Source of the DNA: Paraburkholderia sp. C35
GTDB lineage: Bacteria > Pseudomonadota > Gammaproteobacteria > Burkholderiales > Burkholderiaceae
Length of the DNA: 64,000 nt
Reading direction: 5' to 3'
Assembly (NCBI RefSeq): GCF_003121405.1
Contig: NZ_QBUY01000017.1
Location: forward strand, 52,579-116,578
The notes below the pieces were generated by a model. The model saw only the letters and a program-made list of their open reading frames with translations, was not told where the DNA came from and made no database searches. Made by a program: the position numbers and the translations under genes. How positions within the stretch are numbered: position 1 is the first letter of the stretch; every line of letters begins with the position of its first letter. Shown here in pieces: positions 56,448 to 64,000 of the stretch.

Positions 56448-57059
56448 ATGCTTGAACCTCTTTCGCTGGCGGCGGGCCTGTCCTGGGGCAGCGGCCTGCG
56501 TCTTTATCTGACCGTGTTGATCGCGGGCGTCTTCGGGCGCGCCGGCTTCATTCATCTTCCCGACACGCTGTCCGTGCTGCAGTCGCCGTGGGTCATCGGC
56601 GCGGCGGCCATTCTGACACTCGCCGAATTTTTCGCCGATAAGATCCCCGCATTCGATTCGCTGTGGGACGCCGTGCACACGTTCATCCGTATTCCGGCGG
56701 GCGCCGTGCTGGCCGTTGGCGCGCTCGGCCATGCCGATCCGGCGTTGATGACGATCGCGGCGCTGGCAGGCGGCACGCTCGCAGGCGCATCGCATCTGAC
56801 GAAGGCGGGCACGCGCGCGCTGATCAATCTGTCGCCGGAACCGGTGTCGAACGTCGTGACATCGACGACTGAAGATGGACTCGTGTTCGGCGGCCTGCTG
56901 CTCGCGCTGTTCGTTCCCGTGCTGTTTCTGGTGCTGCTGGTCGGCTTTCTCGTGCTCGCTAGCTGGGTGCTGCCGCGCCTGTGGCGCGGCGTGCAGGGCG
57001 GTTTTCGCGGTATGGCGACGCATATGGTGTCGCGCTTCGCGCGGAGCCGTCACGATTGA
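56448..57059 (+). CDS. DUF4126 domain membrane protein
   Basis: A 203-residue inner-membrane protein with about five hydrophobic segments and a basic end. The start MLEPLSLAAGLSWGSGLRLYLTVLIAGVFGR and the glycine-rich ALAGGTLAGASHLTKAGTRALINLSPEPVSNVV are characteristic of DUF4126, a family of unknown function. The ribosome site CGGAGG fixes the ATG at 56448. Its stop overlaps the TTG start of the following permease (TTGA), so the two are translated together and may act together. Confidence 0.85.
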   Translation: MLEPLSLAAGLSWGSGLRLYLTVLIAGVFGRAGFIHLPDTLSVLQSPWVIGAAAILTLAEFFADKIPAFDSLWDAVHTFIRIPAGAVLAVGALGHADPALMTIAALAGGTLAGASHLTKAGTRALINLSPEPVSNVVTSTTEDGLVFGGLLLALFVPVLFLVLLVGFLVLASWVLPRLWRGVQGGFRGMATHMVSRFARSRHD

Positions 57060-59665
57060 GCGAAGCCGAACGCGTCACCACCGAGGCTCCTCCCGAGCTT
57101 CCATCCCAACCTCCTAAGCGGCGCGAGCCGGCGCACAAGCTGTCGCTGGGTCATCTGCTGCATCAGTCGCTGCGCATGACGGCGCGCGACTGGCGCGCGG
57201 GCGAACTGCCGATGCTGCTGCTCGCGCTGGTGCTGGCCGTCGCCGCGCTGTCGAGCGTTGGCTTTCTGGCCGACCGTCTGCATCAGGGTCTCGAGCGCGA
57301 TGCGCGGCGCATGATCGCCGCCGATTTCATCGTCCGAGCCGATCATCCCGTCGATGCGCAATTCACCGACAAGGCCAAAGCGCTCGGTCTCGACACAGCG
57401 ACGACGGCGATCTTCCCGAGCAGGGTCAACTCGACGGCGGCTACGCCCATTTCACGGCTCGCGGCGGTGAAGGCGGTGTCGGCGGGTTATCCGTTGCGCG
57501 GCGAACTGAGGATCACGCTCGCGGAGGGCACGCCTGACCGCGAGGTGCGCGGCATCCCGCCGCCCGGCGAGGTGTGGGTCGACCAGCAGATGCTCGATGC
57601 GCTGAAAGCGCATATCGGCGACAAGGTGAAAGTGGGCGGGCGCGAGTTCACGATCGGCGCGTTGATCACGCGCGAGTTGGACCGTGGCTTTGCGTTCGTG
57701 AACTTCTCGCCGCGTCTGATGATGCGCGCCGACGATCTGGCGTCGACGGGCCTGACGGGCTACGGCAGCCGCGTCACGTACCGTTTGCTGGTGGCGGGCG
57801 CCGACACGCCAGTGGCGCAGTTCGCGACCTGGGCGCATGAGCGCGTCGACAACGGCAAGATGCGCGGCTATGCGCTCGAATCGCTGCAGGACGGCCAGCC
57901 GCAGGTGCGCCAGACGCTCGATCGCGCGAGCCACTTTCTCACGCTGGTGTCGCTGCTGACGGCACTGCTCGCCGCAGTCGCGATTGCGATGGCGGCGCAC
58001 CGCTACATGCGGCGACATCTCGACAGTTGCGCGGCGATGCGCTGTCTCGGCGTCAGCCAGCGGACCTTGCGCGCGCTATTCGTGTTCGAGTTCGTGGGCC
58101 TTGGTCTGTTGGGCGGGCTGGCGGGCGTCGTGCTCGGTTTCGGCGGGCATCTCGCGCTGTTCTGGTGGCTCGGCAGCCTGATCGACGTATCGCTGCCGTA
58201 TCCGACGGTGTGGCCTGCGCTCGAAGGTATTGCCGCTGGCCTCGTGCTGCTGGTCGGTTTCGCGCTGCCGCCGCTGTTGCCGTTGACGCGCGTGCCGCCC
58301 GTGCGCGTGCTGCGCCGCGAATGGGGCGAAGAAGGCCGCACCGCGTGGGCCGCGTACGCGCTCGGCATCGTGCTGTTTGCCGGATTGCTGATTCTCGCGG
58401 CGGGCGAACTGAAGATTGGCGGCATCGTCGCGGGTGGTTTTGCGGGCGGGCTGCTGCTGTTCGCGCTGCTCGCGCGGCTCGCGCTGTGGGGCGCGGCGCG
58501 CATCGTGCGCAACGAGCGCTTTGCGATTGGCATTGGCTGGCGTTACGCGCTGGCGTCGCTGGAGCGGCGCGCCAATTCGAGCGCGCTGCAGATCACTGCG
58601 CTCGCCATCGGTCTGATGTGCCTGCTGCTGATTGCAATGACGCGCAACGATCTGATCGAAGGCTGGCAGCGCTCGACGCCGCCCGACGCACCGAACGAAT
58701 TCCTCATCGACATCCAGCCCGACCAGCGCGACGCCGTCACGCAATATCTCGGCGCGCATGGTTTTCCCGGCGTCGATCTCGAGCCGATGGTGCGCGGCCG
58801 GCTGATCGCGATCAACAGCAAGCCCGTCAATCCCGACGACTTCAAGAGCGAGGACGCGCGGCGTCTGGTGGCTCGCGAGTTCAACCTGTCGTACACGACG
58901 CAGTTGCCGGATGACAACCGCATCGTCTCGGGCGAGTGGTACGGCAACGCGACGAAGCCGCAGATCTCGATCGAGCAGGGACTGGCGAAGATCCTGAAGG
59001 TGAAGGTCGGCGACACGATGCGCTTCGACGTTACCGGCCTGCAGATCGACGCGCCCGTCACGAGTATCCGAAAGCTCGACTGGGGTTCGTTCAAGGTCAA
59101 CTTCTTCGTCGTGATGCCGCCCGCCGCGCTCACGGATTTTCCGGCTACTTTCATTACGAGCTTTCATGTGCCGCCGCAACAGCGCAACGTGATCGACGGG
59201 CTGATCGGTCAGTATCCGAATCTCACCGCGATCGATACGGCACCGATTCTCGCGCAGGTGCAACGCGTGATTGGTCAGGTGATCGGCGCCGTGCAGTTCC
59301 TGTTCGCCTTCACGCTGATCGCGGGCGTGCTCGTGCTGTATGCCGCGCTCGCGGGCACGCGCGACGAGCGTATGCGAGAATCCGCGCTGCTGCGCGCACT
59401 CGGCGCGTCGCACGCGCAGGTGCGCGCGGTGCAGGTGGCCGAATTCGTCGTGGTCGGCGCGCTGTCGGGCCTGATGGCGGCGATCGGCTCGCAGGTGATC
59501 GGCTTCATTCTTGCGTCGCGCGTGTTCGACTTTTCGATCACCTTCAACCCGTGGATCCTGCCCGCGGGCATTGCGGCGGGTGTCGTGTGCTCGGCTGTCG
59601 GCGGCTGGCTCAGCCTGCGCCATGTGCTGATGCGGCCCGCGCTGCAATCGCTGCGCGACGCCTGA
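57056..59665 (+). CDS. FtsX-like ABC transporter permease (YbbP type)
   Basis: An 869-residue inner-membrane protein with two FtsX domains. A cytoplasmic Pro-rich N-terminus is followed by one helix (about residues 45-65), a large periplasmic domain, a group of helices (about 300-500), a second periplasmic domain, and a last group of three helices ending SLRHVLMRPALQSLRDA. E. coli YbbP works with the ATPase YbbA, and related proteins export lipids or lipoproteins, but no ATPase gene is adjacent here. The start TTG at 57056 overlaps the DUF4126 stop; there is no in-frame ATG near the family N-terminus. The real partner must be encoded elsewhere. Confidence 0.85.
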   Translation: MSEAERVTTEAPPELPSQPPKRREPAHKLSLGHLLHQSLRMTARDWRAGELPMLLLALVLAVAALSSVGFLADRLHQGLERDARRMIAADFIVRADHPVDAQFTDKAKALGLDTATTAIFPSRVNSTAATPISRLAAVKAVSAGYPLRGELRITLAEGTPDREVRGIPPPGEVWVDQQMLDALKAHIGDKVKVGGREFTIGALITRELDRGFAFVNFSPRLMMRADDLASTGLTGYGSRVTYRLLVAGADTPVAQFATWAHERVDNGKMRGYALESLQDGQPQVRQTLDRASHFLTLVSLLTALLAAVAIAMAAHRYMRRHLDSCAAMRCLGVSQRTLRALFVFEFVGLGLLGGLAGVVLGFGGHLALFWWLGSLIDVSLPYPTVWPALEGIAAGLVLLVGFALPPLLPLTRVPPVRVLRREWGEEGRTAWAAYALGIVLFAGLLILAAGELKIGGIVAGGFAGGLLLFALLARLALWGAARIVRNERFAIGIGWRYALASLERRANSSALQITALAIGLMCLLLIAMTRNDLIEGWQRSTPPDAPNEFLIDIQPDQRDAVTQYLGAHGFPGVDLEPMVRGRLIAINSKPVNPDDFKSEDARRLVAREFNLSYTTQLPDDNRIVSGEWYGNATKPQISIEQGLAKILKVKVGDTMRFDVTGLQIDAPVTSIRKLDWGSFKVNFFVVMPPAALTDFPATFITSFHVPPQQRNVIDGLIGQYPNLTAIDTAPILAQVQRVIGQVIGAVQFLFAFTLIAGVLVLYAALAGTRDERMRESALLRALGASHAQVRAVQVAEFVVVGALSGLMAAIGSQVIGFILASRVFDFSITFNPWILPAGIAAGVVCSAVGGWLSLRHVLMRPALQSLRDA

Positions 59666-59701
59666 GCCGCTCCGAACTTCTTTTGATTGTGTAGTGACCG
59701 T

Positions 59702-60112
59702 ATGACTGATCAGATTGACGAAGCGCCGACGAAACCGACGGCCTTCGAACTCGTAGGTGGCGAAGCGCGCGTGCGCGAACTCGTCGACCGTTTCTACGAC
59801 CTGATGGACCTCGAAGCCGATTTCGCCGGCATCCGCAAGCTGCATCCGCCCACGCTGGAAGGCTCGCGCGACAAATTTTTCTGGTTCCTGTGCGGCTGGC
59901 GCGGCGGCCCCGATCATTACATCAGCCGCTTTGGCCATCCGCGTCTGCGCGCGCGGCATTTGCCGTTCCAGATTGCATCGGTAGAGCGCGACCAGTGGCT
60001 GCGCTGCATGGCGTGGGCGATGGAAGACGTCGGTCTGCCCGAACCGTTGCGCGAGCGCCTGCTGCATTCGTTCTTCGATACAGCCGACTGGATGCGGAAT
60101 CATCCAGGCTGA
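59702..60112 (+). CDS. group II truncated haemoglobin
   Basis: A 136-residue 2-on-2 globin of the TrHbII (O) group. Tyr32 (B10) is in RFYDLMD, the proximal His86 is in the hallmark FGHPRLRARHLPF, and Trp99 (G8) is in DQWLRCM. Such globins bind O2 and may take part in NO or peroxide chemistry. The start at 59702 (MTDQIDEAP) is likely; an in-frame start 15 nt upstream is possible, and neither has a strong ribosome site. It follows the permease by 36 bp and may be in the same transcript. Confidence 0.92.
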   Translation: MTDQIDEAPTKPTAFELVGGEARVRELVDRFYDLMDLEADFAGIRKLHPPTLEGSRDKFFWFLCGWRGGPDHYISRFGHPRLRARHLPFQIASVERDQWLRCMAWAMEDVGLPEPLRERLLHSFFDTADWMRNHPG

Positions 60113-60258
60113 ACGGGCTTGAGTGTTGCACGGCGTAAAAGCGTCGTGCCGAAGCGCCCGGTACAGTTCGGTCGGACGCAGGCTGAACTGAACGCGGCGG
60201 GCGGAGCGCGCATCGGCATAATCTCCGCTGGCACGACGAAAGCACAAGGAGACGCCCC

Positions 60259-60990
60259 ATGACCACGCGCGCGCTGTTCCGCGACGACGCCTATCTGACC
60301 CACTGCGACGCGGCCATCACCGCTATCGACGAGCAGGGCATCCATCTCGACCAGACCGTGTTCTATCCGCTCGGCGGCGGCCAGGCGGGCGATGCAGGCG
60401 CGCTGACGCTGCCCGACGGCACGCGTATCGAGATCGCCGACACCCGCAAGGCGAAGTTCGAAGGCGCAACCCCCGACGATGCCGTCCACGTTCCCGCGCC
60501 CGGCCAGGAAGCCTTGCTTGCGCAACTCGCCGTTGGCCAGACGGTCGCGGCGCAGATCGACTGGACACGCCGCTACCGCCACATGCGCCTGCACACGGCG
60601 AGCCATCTGATGTGCGCGGTGCTGCCGTATGCCGTCGATGGCTGCAGCATCACGTCCGACTACGCGCGTCTCGACTTCGCGACCGTCGAGCCGATCGAAC
60701 GCGAGCATGTCGAAGCGCGGCTCGCTGAACTGGTGGGCGGCGCACACGCCGTGGCAACGCAATGGATCACCGATGACGAAATGGCGGCACGTCCTGAACT
60801 CGTGCGCACGATGAGCGTGAAGCCGCCGATGGGTCTCGGGCGCGTGCGGCTGTTGCGCATCGAAGGCGTCGATCTGCAGCCGTGCGGCGGTACGCACGTG
60901 CGCAACACGGAGGAGATCGGGGCGTTGCGCGTGGCGAAGCTGGAGAAGAAGAGTGCGCGCACGCGGCGGCTGGTGCTGGAGTTCGCATGA
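60259..60990 (+). CDS. AlaX-type alanyl-tRNA editing protein
   Basis: Free-standing trans-editing enzyme that hydrolyses Ser-tRNA(Ala) (or Gly-tRNA(Ala)). The 243-residue protein has an N-terminal beta-barrel with FYPLGGGQAGD, then the editing/SAD domain with zinc ligands HTASH (His112, His116) and CGGTH (Cys209, His213). It corresponds to the AlaX-M class, with no aminoacylation domain. A ribosome site (AAGGAG) precedes the ATG. Its stop overlaps the start of the DUF924 gene (ATGA). Confidence 0.92.
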   Translation: MTTRALFRDDAYLTHCDAAITAIDEQGIHLDQTVFYPLGGGQAGDAGALTLPDGTRIEIADTRKAKFEGATPDDAVHVPAPGQEALLAQLAVGQTVAAQIDWTRRYRHMRLHTASHLMCAVLPYAVDGCSITSDYARLDFATVEPIEREHVEARLAELVGGAHAVATQWITDDEMAARPELVRTMSVKPPMGLGRVRLLRIEGVDLQPCGGTHVRNTEEIGALRVAKLEKKSARTRRLVLEFA

Positions 60991-61622
60991 CCACGGGCTT
61001 CGACGCGGCAGCGTATTCATCCGATGCAGATTATGTGGCACTCGATCCACGTGCGCGCGACGTGCTCGACGTCTGGTTCGGCACGCCGGATTCCGATGAA
61101 TACGGCAAGGACCAGAAGCGCTGGTTCAGGCGCAACAACGCGTTCGATGCGACGCTGCGCGAACGTTTCGGTCCCGTGATCGACGCAGCACTCGCGCATG
61201 AACTCGACGGATGGCTCGCGACGCCGCTCGGCTCGCTCGCGCTGGTGATCGTGCTCGACCAGTTCATGCGCAATTGCCGCCGTCACACGGCGCGCATGTA
61301 CGACGGCGATGCGCAGGCTTTGAGTATCACGCGACGCATAATCGAAGAGGGCAGCGACGTCGTGCTGCCGACTGTCTATCATCGCGCGTTCGCCTACGTT
61401 CCGTTCGAGCACGACGAGACGATAGAAGGGCAACGCGAAGGCATCCGTCTTTACACGCTGCTCGAAGGAGAAGGTTTAGACCCGTCCTATGCGCGGTCGG
61501 CCGTGCGGCATGCGCAGATCGTCGAGCGCTTCGGGCGCTTTCCGCATCGTAATGCGTTGCTCGGACGCGCATCGAGCGATGAAGAGATTGCGTTCCTGCG
61601 CGAGCCGGGATCGTCGTTTTGA
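60987..61622 (+). CDS. DUF924 family protein
   Basis: A 211-residue mainly helical soluble protein of DUF924. Motifs: VLDVWFGTP at the start, KRWFRRNNAFDATLRERFG, LALVIVLDQFMRNCRRHTARMY (the family's LDQFPRN equivalent), and VERFGRFPHRNALLGR near the end. The family is common in proteobacteria, resembles TPR proteins and has no known function. It begins in a 4-nt ATGA overlap with the alanyl-tRNA editing gene, so both are translated together. Confidence 0.9.
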   Translation: MTTGFDAAAYSSDADYVALDPRARDVLDVWFGTPDSDEYGKDQKRWFRRNNAFDATLRERFGPVIDAALAHELDGWLATPLGSLALVIVLDQFMRNCRRHTARMYDGDAQALSITRRIIEEGSDVVLPTVYHRAFAYVPFEHDETIEGQREGIRLYTLLEGEGLDPSYARSAVRHAQIVERFGRFPHRNALLGRASSDEEIAFLREPGSSF

Positions 61623-61654
61623 GGCTGCGCGCAGTCGCGAAATGGAGGTAGAAA

Positions 61655-62401
61655 CTAGCGGCCCGCGCTTACGTCGAGCAACGCGCCGTTCACGTAAGAC
61701 GATGCATCGCTGAGCAGCCATACGATCGCCTCAGCGACTTCATCGGCCGTGCCAGGGCGGCCAAGCGGCGTTTGCGCGCCGAGCACCGCGGCGCGGTCGG
61801 GGCGCCCGCCACTCGCGTGAATATCGGTGTCGATCAGACCGGGGCGCACCGCATTCACGCGGATACCTTGCGGCCCGAGTTCCTTGGCGAGACCGATCGT
61901 CATCGTATCGACCGCGCCTTTCGATCCGGCGTAATCGACATACTCGTTCGGCGAGCCAAGTCGCGATGCCGCCGACGAGACATTCACGATGGCGCCGCCG
62001 CGTCCGCCGCGATCTTTCGACATGCGCCGCGCCGCCTCGCGCGCGCACAGGTACGCGCCGTACACGTTGACGTCGAACATGCGCTTCAGGCGTGCTGCAT
62101 CCATGTCGGCGAGCGGCATGGAAGGTGCGACGATGCCTGCGTTGTTGACGAGCGCGTCGATGCGGCCGAAGGCTTGCTCCACCGTATCGAACATCGCGAC
62201 GACCTGCGCTTCGTCGGCAACATCGCCGGCGATCACGCGTGCATGGCCGCCTGCGCGCCCGACTTCGGCGGCCGTCTCTTTCGCGGCGGCTTCGTTGCTT
62301 GCATAGTTCACGCCGACCGACCAGCCGTGCGCGCCGAGCATGCGCGCCGTCGCGCGGCCGATGCCGCGGCTCGCGCCCGTGATCAGAACCACTTTCGTCA
62401 T
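61655..62401 (-). CDS. short-chain dehydrogenase/reductase
   Basis: A 248-residue classical SDR with an intact NAD(P) loop TGASRGIGRA, NNAG motif (VNNAGIVAP), catalytic Ser in NVSSAAS and YAGSK (YXXXK). It resembles YgfF/glucose-1-dehydrogenase-like SDRs; the substrate cannot be told. It converges on the DUF924 gene and follows the LOG-family gene on the same strand. Confidence 0.9.
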   Translation of the reverse strand: MTKVVLITGASRGIGRATARMLGAHGWSVGVNYASNEAAAKETAAEVGRAGGHARVIAGDVADEAQVVAMFDTVEQAFGRIDALVNNAGIVAPSMPLADMDAARLKRMFDVNVYGAYLCAREAARRMSKDRGGRGGAIVNVSSAASRLGSPNEYVDYAGSKGAVDTMTIGLAKELGPQGIRVNAVRPGLIDTDIHASGGRPDRAAVLGAQTPLGRPGTADEVAEAIVWLLSDASSYVNGALLDVSAGR

Positions 62402-62442
62402 GCTAGCCTCTCGCTATGAAGCAGGTACGCGCTCGCTGCCGG

Positions 62443-63027
62443 TTACACGCGGTCGCGCTTCTCGGCCCACTTGTCCGCGACGGGTGGCTGATAGCGCTGC
62501 AGTTTCTGGATCAACGCAGCGGGATCGCTGTCGATCTGCAGGATGTCGAAATACGTCTGGCGCATGAAGCCTTCCTGCACCGTATGTTCGAGCATCGAGA
62601 TCAGCGGATCGTAGAAGCCGTCGATGTTCAGCACGGCCACCGCTTTCTGGTGATAGCCGAGTTGCGCCCATGTATAGACTTCGAACAGTTCTTCGAGCGT
62701 GCCTGCGCCGCCCGGCATCGCGACGAACGCGTCGGACAGATCGGCCATCATCTTCTTGCGATGATGCATGTCGGGCACCACGTGCAGTTCCGACAGACCG
62801 TTGTGGCCGACTTCCTTGTTGACCAGCAGTTCGGGGATCACGCCGATCGCGCGGCCGCCTGCCGCCATCACTTCATCGGCGATCACGCCCATCAGGCCGA
62901 CTTTGCCGCCGCCATAGACGAGCGACAGGTTGGCCGCGACGAGTGCGCGGCCGAATGCCTTGGCGGCATCGCGATACAGCGGTTTGGCTCCGTTGGAGGA
63001 GCCGCAATAGACGCAGACTGCCTTCAT
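62443..63027 (-). CDS. LOG family (TIGR00730) cytokinin riboside phosphate phosphoribohydrolase-like protein
   Basis: A 194-residue Rossmann-like protein of the LOG family, which cleaves nucleoside 5'-monophosphates (often AMP or cytokinin ribotides) to base and ribose phosphate. The motif PGGAGTLEE and the MHHRKKMMADLSDAFVAMPGG segment are diagnostic. ATG 63027 is preferred to the TTG 6 nt upstream because AAGGACAG, within the end of the TetR gene, lies at the right distance. The start follows the TetR stop by 2 nt, so the two genes are coupled and the regulator may control this unit. Confidence 0.92.
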   Translation of the reverse strand: MKAVCVYCGSSNGAKPLYRDAAKAFGRALVAANLSLVYGGGKVGLMGVIADEVMAAGGRAIGVIPELLVNKEVGHNGLSELHVVPDMHHRKKMMADLSDAFVAMPGGAGTLEELFEVYTWAQLGYHQKAVAVLNIDGFYDPLISMLEHTVQEGFMRQTYFDILQIDSDPAALIQKLQRYQPPVADKWAEKRDRV

Positions 63028-63029
63028 CG

Positions 63030-63746
63030 TCAACTGTCCTTCGAATCGTTACGCGCTTCGCGCGGCGGAAGATAGTCGTAGAACTCGCGCCGGGGATGCT
63101 TGCCCGAGATCAGATCGTCGAACAGGTCGCGCGAGCGGCCACGCAGATACGGCGCCATCAGCGACACGATCTGCACGCTGACCTGCTGCAGTTCGGCCTG
63201 AATGGCTTCCTGCTCGTTATATTTGGGCGGATTCATGACGAACTGATACGACAGCCAGTACGTTGCGATCACGCCGATGTTGGTGGCGATCACGCGGATT
63301 TCGTCGGGCGTGGCGACCATTTCGCCGTCGGCGACGAGTTGCTCGCAGAACTGGCTGGCGAAGCGCACCTTGTGGCTGATGATCTGCTTGAAGTGCGTTT
63401 CGAGTGTGCGGTTACGCGCGAGAAGATCGTTCAGGTCGCGATACAGGAAGCGATAGCGCCATGTGAAATCGACCATGTACTGCAGATACGACCACATTTC
63501 GTCGATGGTGGCGCGATGGTCGTCCGGGAAACGCAGACGCTTTTCGATCTCCTGCTCGAACTGGCTGAAGATGCTGTTGATGATGTCGTCTTTGTTGAGG
63601 AAGTGGTAGTACAGGTTGCCTGGACTGATCTCCATTTCCTCGGCGATCGTCGTCGTCGTAACGTTCGGCTCGCCGATTTCGTTGAACAGCTTCAACGAGA
63701 GTTCGAGAATCCGTTCGCGCGTGCGGCGGGGAGGTTTGGGTTCCAT
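63030..63746 (-). CDS. TetR/AcrR family transcriptional regulator
   Basis: A 238-residue regulator. N-terminal helix-turn-helix (residues about 8-55): TRERILELSLKLFNEIGEPNVTTTTIAEEMEISPGNLYYHFLNKDDII. The C-terminal part (WSYLQYMVDFTWRYRFLYRDLNDLLARN) matches a TetR subgroup common in Burkholderiales with unknown ligand. It leads the leftward regulator-LOG-SDR group and probably represses itself. The upstream region has a perfect -10 on the minus strand and then a copy of the dispersed repeat. Confidence 0.9.
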   Translation of the reverse strand: MEPKPPRRTRERILELSLKLFNEIGEPNVTTTTIAEEMEISPGNLYYHFLNKDDIINSIFSQFEQEIEKRLRFPDDHRATIDEMWSYLQYMVDFTWRYRFLYRDLNDLLARNRTLETHFKQIISHKVRFASQFCEQLVADGEMVATPDEIRVIATNIGVIATYWLSYQFVMNPPKYNEQEAIQAELQQVSVQIVSLMAPYLRGRSRDLFDDLISGKHPRREFYDYLPPREARNDSKDS

Positions 63747-63810
63747 GTCCGTCCTTGGCGGGCTTGCTGCGATGCCCGGTGTTTTGGGGTTTTTTTGACG
63801 CTATCGGGCG

Positions 63811-63816
63811 ATTATA
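63811..63816 (-). promoter_or_regulatory. -10 element TATAAT for the TetR-LOG-SDR unit
   Basis: A perfect TATAAT on the minus strand gives a start near 63804 and a leader of about 57 nt. The -35 region is not close to consensus. A GT-rich tract and the repeat follow immediately upstream. Confidence 0.4.
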
Positions 63817-63886
63817 AACCGACCGTTCTGAGGGGTTTGGGGTTTGCGCTGGCGCGGGTTTGGATTTGCTTTTGCTTTTGCTTTTG

Positions 63887-63974
63887 CTGGCGTCCGCGAT
63901 TTGGTGTTTGTGCTTCATGCGTTGCCCCTGTGCGGGGCGGCACTTACTTTCTTTGCCGCCGCAAAGAAAGTAAG
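63887..63974 (+). repeat. dispersed repeat, copy 3 (start of unit, cut by window end)
   Basis: Begins CTGGCGTCCGCGATTTGGTG, continues through GCGTTGCCCCTGTGCGGGG and the same hairpin CTTACTTTCTTTGC-CGCC-GCAAAGAAAGTAAG (63943-63974). After the hairpin the sequence leaves the copy-1 pattern (GGGAATCTCTGC), so it may be a shorter variant. Just before it stands a tract of repeated TTTTGC (63867-63886). Confidence 0.85.
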
Positions 63975-64000
63975 GGAATCTCTGCAAAAGTCCTGGCATT

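Noticed and set aside
1..64000. CRISPR array, tRNA or rRNA genes
   Set aside because: No regularly spaced direct repeats, cloverleaf or rRNA-like sequence was seen on either strand by eye; a tRNAscan or Infernal run would be decisive.

Overview
The window is a dense, high-GC stretch of proteobacterial chromosome. It most resembles the main chromosome of a Paraburkholderia/Caballeronia-type betaproteobacterium. The reasons are an intracellular PHB depolymerase with the Cupriavidus-type C183/D355/H388 triad, a DUF1841 protein beside nth, a soluble RsxB with no other rnf gene nearby, a FtsK paralogue with a very long Ala/Pro linker, an upp-yebC-purD-hemF-nadD-rsfS-rlmH-maf-rng block, and a dispersed 'GCGTTGCCCCTGTG...' hairpin repeat. 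I saw no rRNA, tRNA, prophage, IS transposase or CRISPR array. This is mostly core-genome DNA.

Layout. 0.3-4.4 kb: two tandem mono-haem c-type cytochromes, then on the minus strand rsxB-nth-DUF1841, and a TetR regulator. 4.5-10.5 kb: phaZ, a GH15 glycoside hydrolase, two small proteins and a secreted lactonase-fold protein. 10.6-17.5 kb: ftsK paralogue, META-domain lipoprotein, purT, a small lipoprotein and a MliC-type lysozyme inhibitor. 17.8-28.7 kb: a TPP enzyme paired with an aldehyde dehydrogenase, rhlE, gluQ, trhO and dnaE. 28.7-34.2 kb: envelope cluster (GT2, msbA, GT4, O-antigen ligase) for lipid A-core export and LPS assembly. 34.2-43.9 kb: small conserved proteins, then a long leftward housekeeping series (upp, yebC, purD, hemF, nadD, rsfS, rlmH, maf, rng). 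44.2-46.4 kb: an atypical SDR, mgsA and a quinone oxidoreductase. 46.6-55.7 kb: the high-affinity K+ system, with a small membrane ORF, kdpF, A, B, C, an inverted repeat island, then kdpD and kdpE. 55.8-63.7 kb: sugE behind a guanidine-II riboswitch, DUF4126, an FtsX-type permease, truncated globin, AlaX editing protein, DUF924, an SDR, a LOG-family protein and a TetR regulator. The window ends inside a third copy of the dispersed repeat.

The points most worth a second look are: (1) the repeat island between kdpC and kdpD, with two inverted ~0.2-kb copies around a perfect 37-bp inverted repeat, hairpins whose arms have changed together, and a third copy at the window end; (2) a compact promoter plus two-hairpin guanidine-II riboswitch in front of sugE; (3) nadD, whose nucleotide-binding motif lies upstream of every ATG/GTG/TTG and seems to need a CTG start; (4) nth, whose normal stop is missing so that its frame runs into the DUF1841 gene; (5) an identical 13-nt promoter element before dnaE and rhlE, which at dnaE abuts the ATG and predicts a leaderless mRNA.
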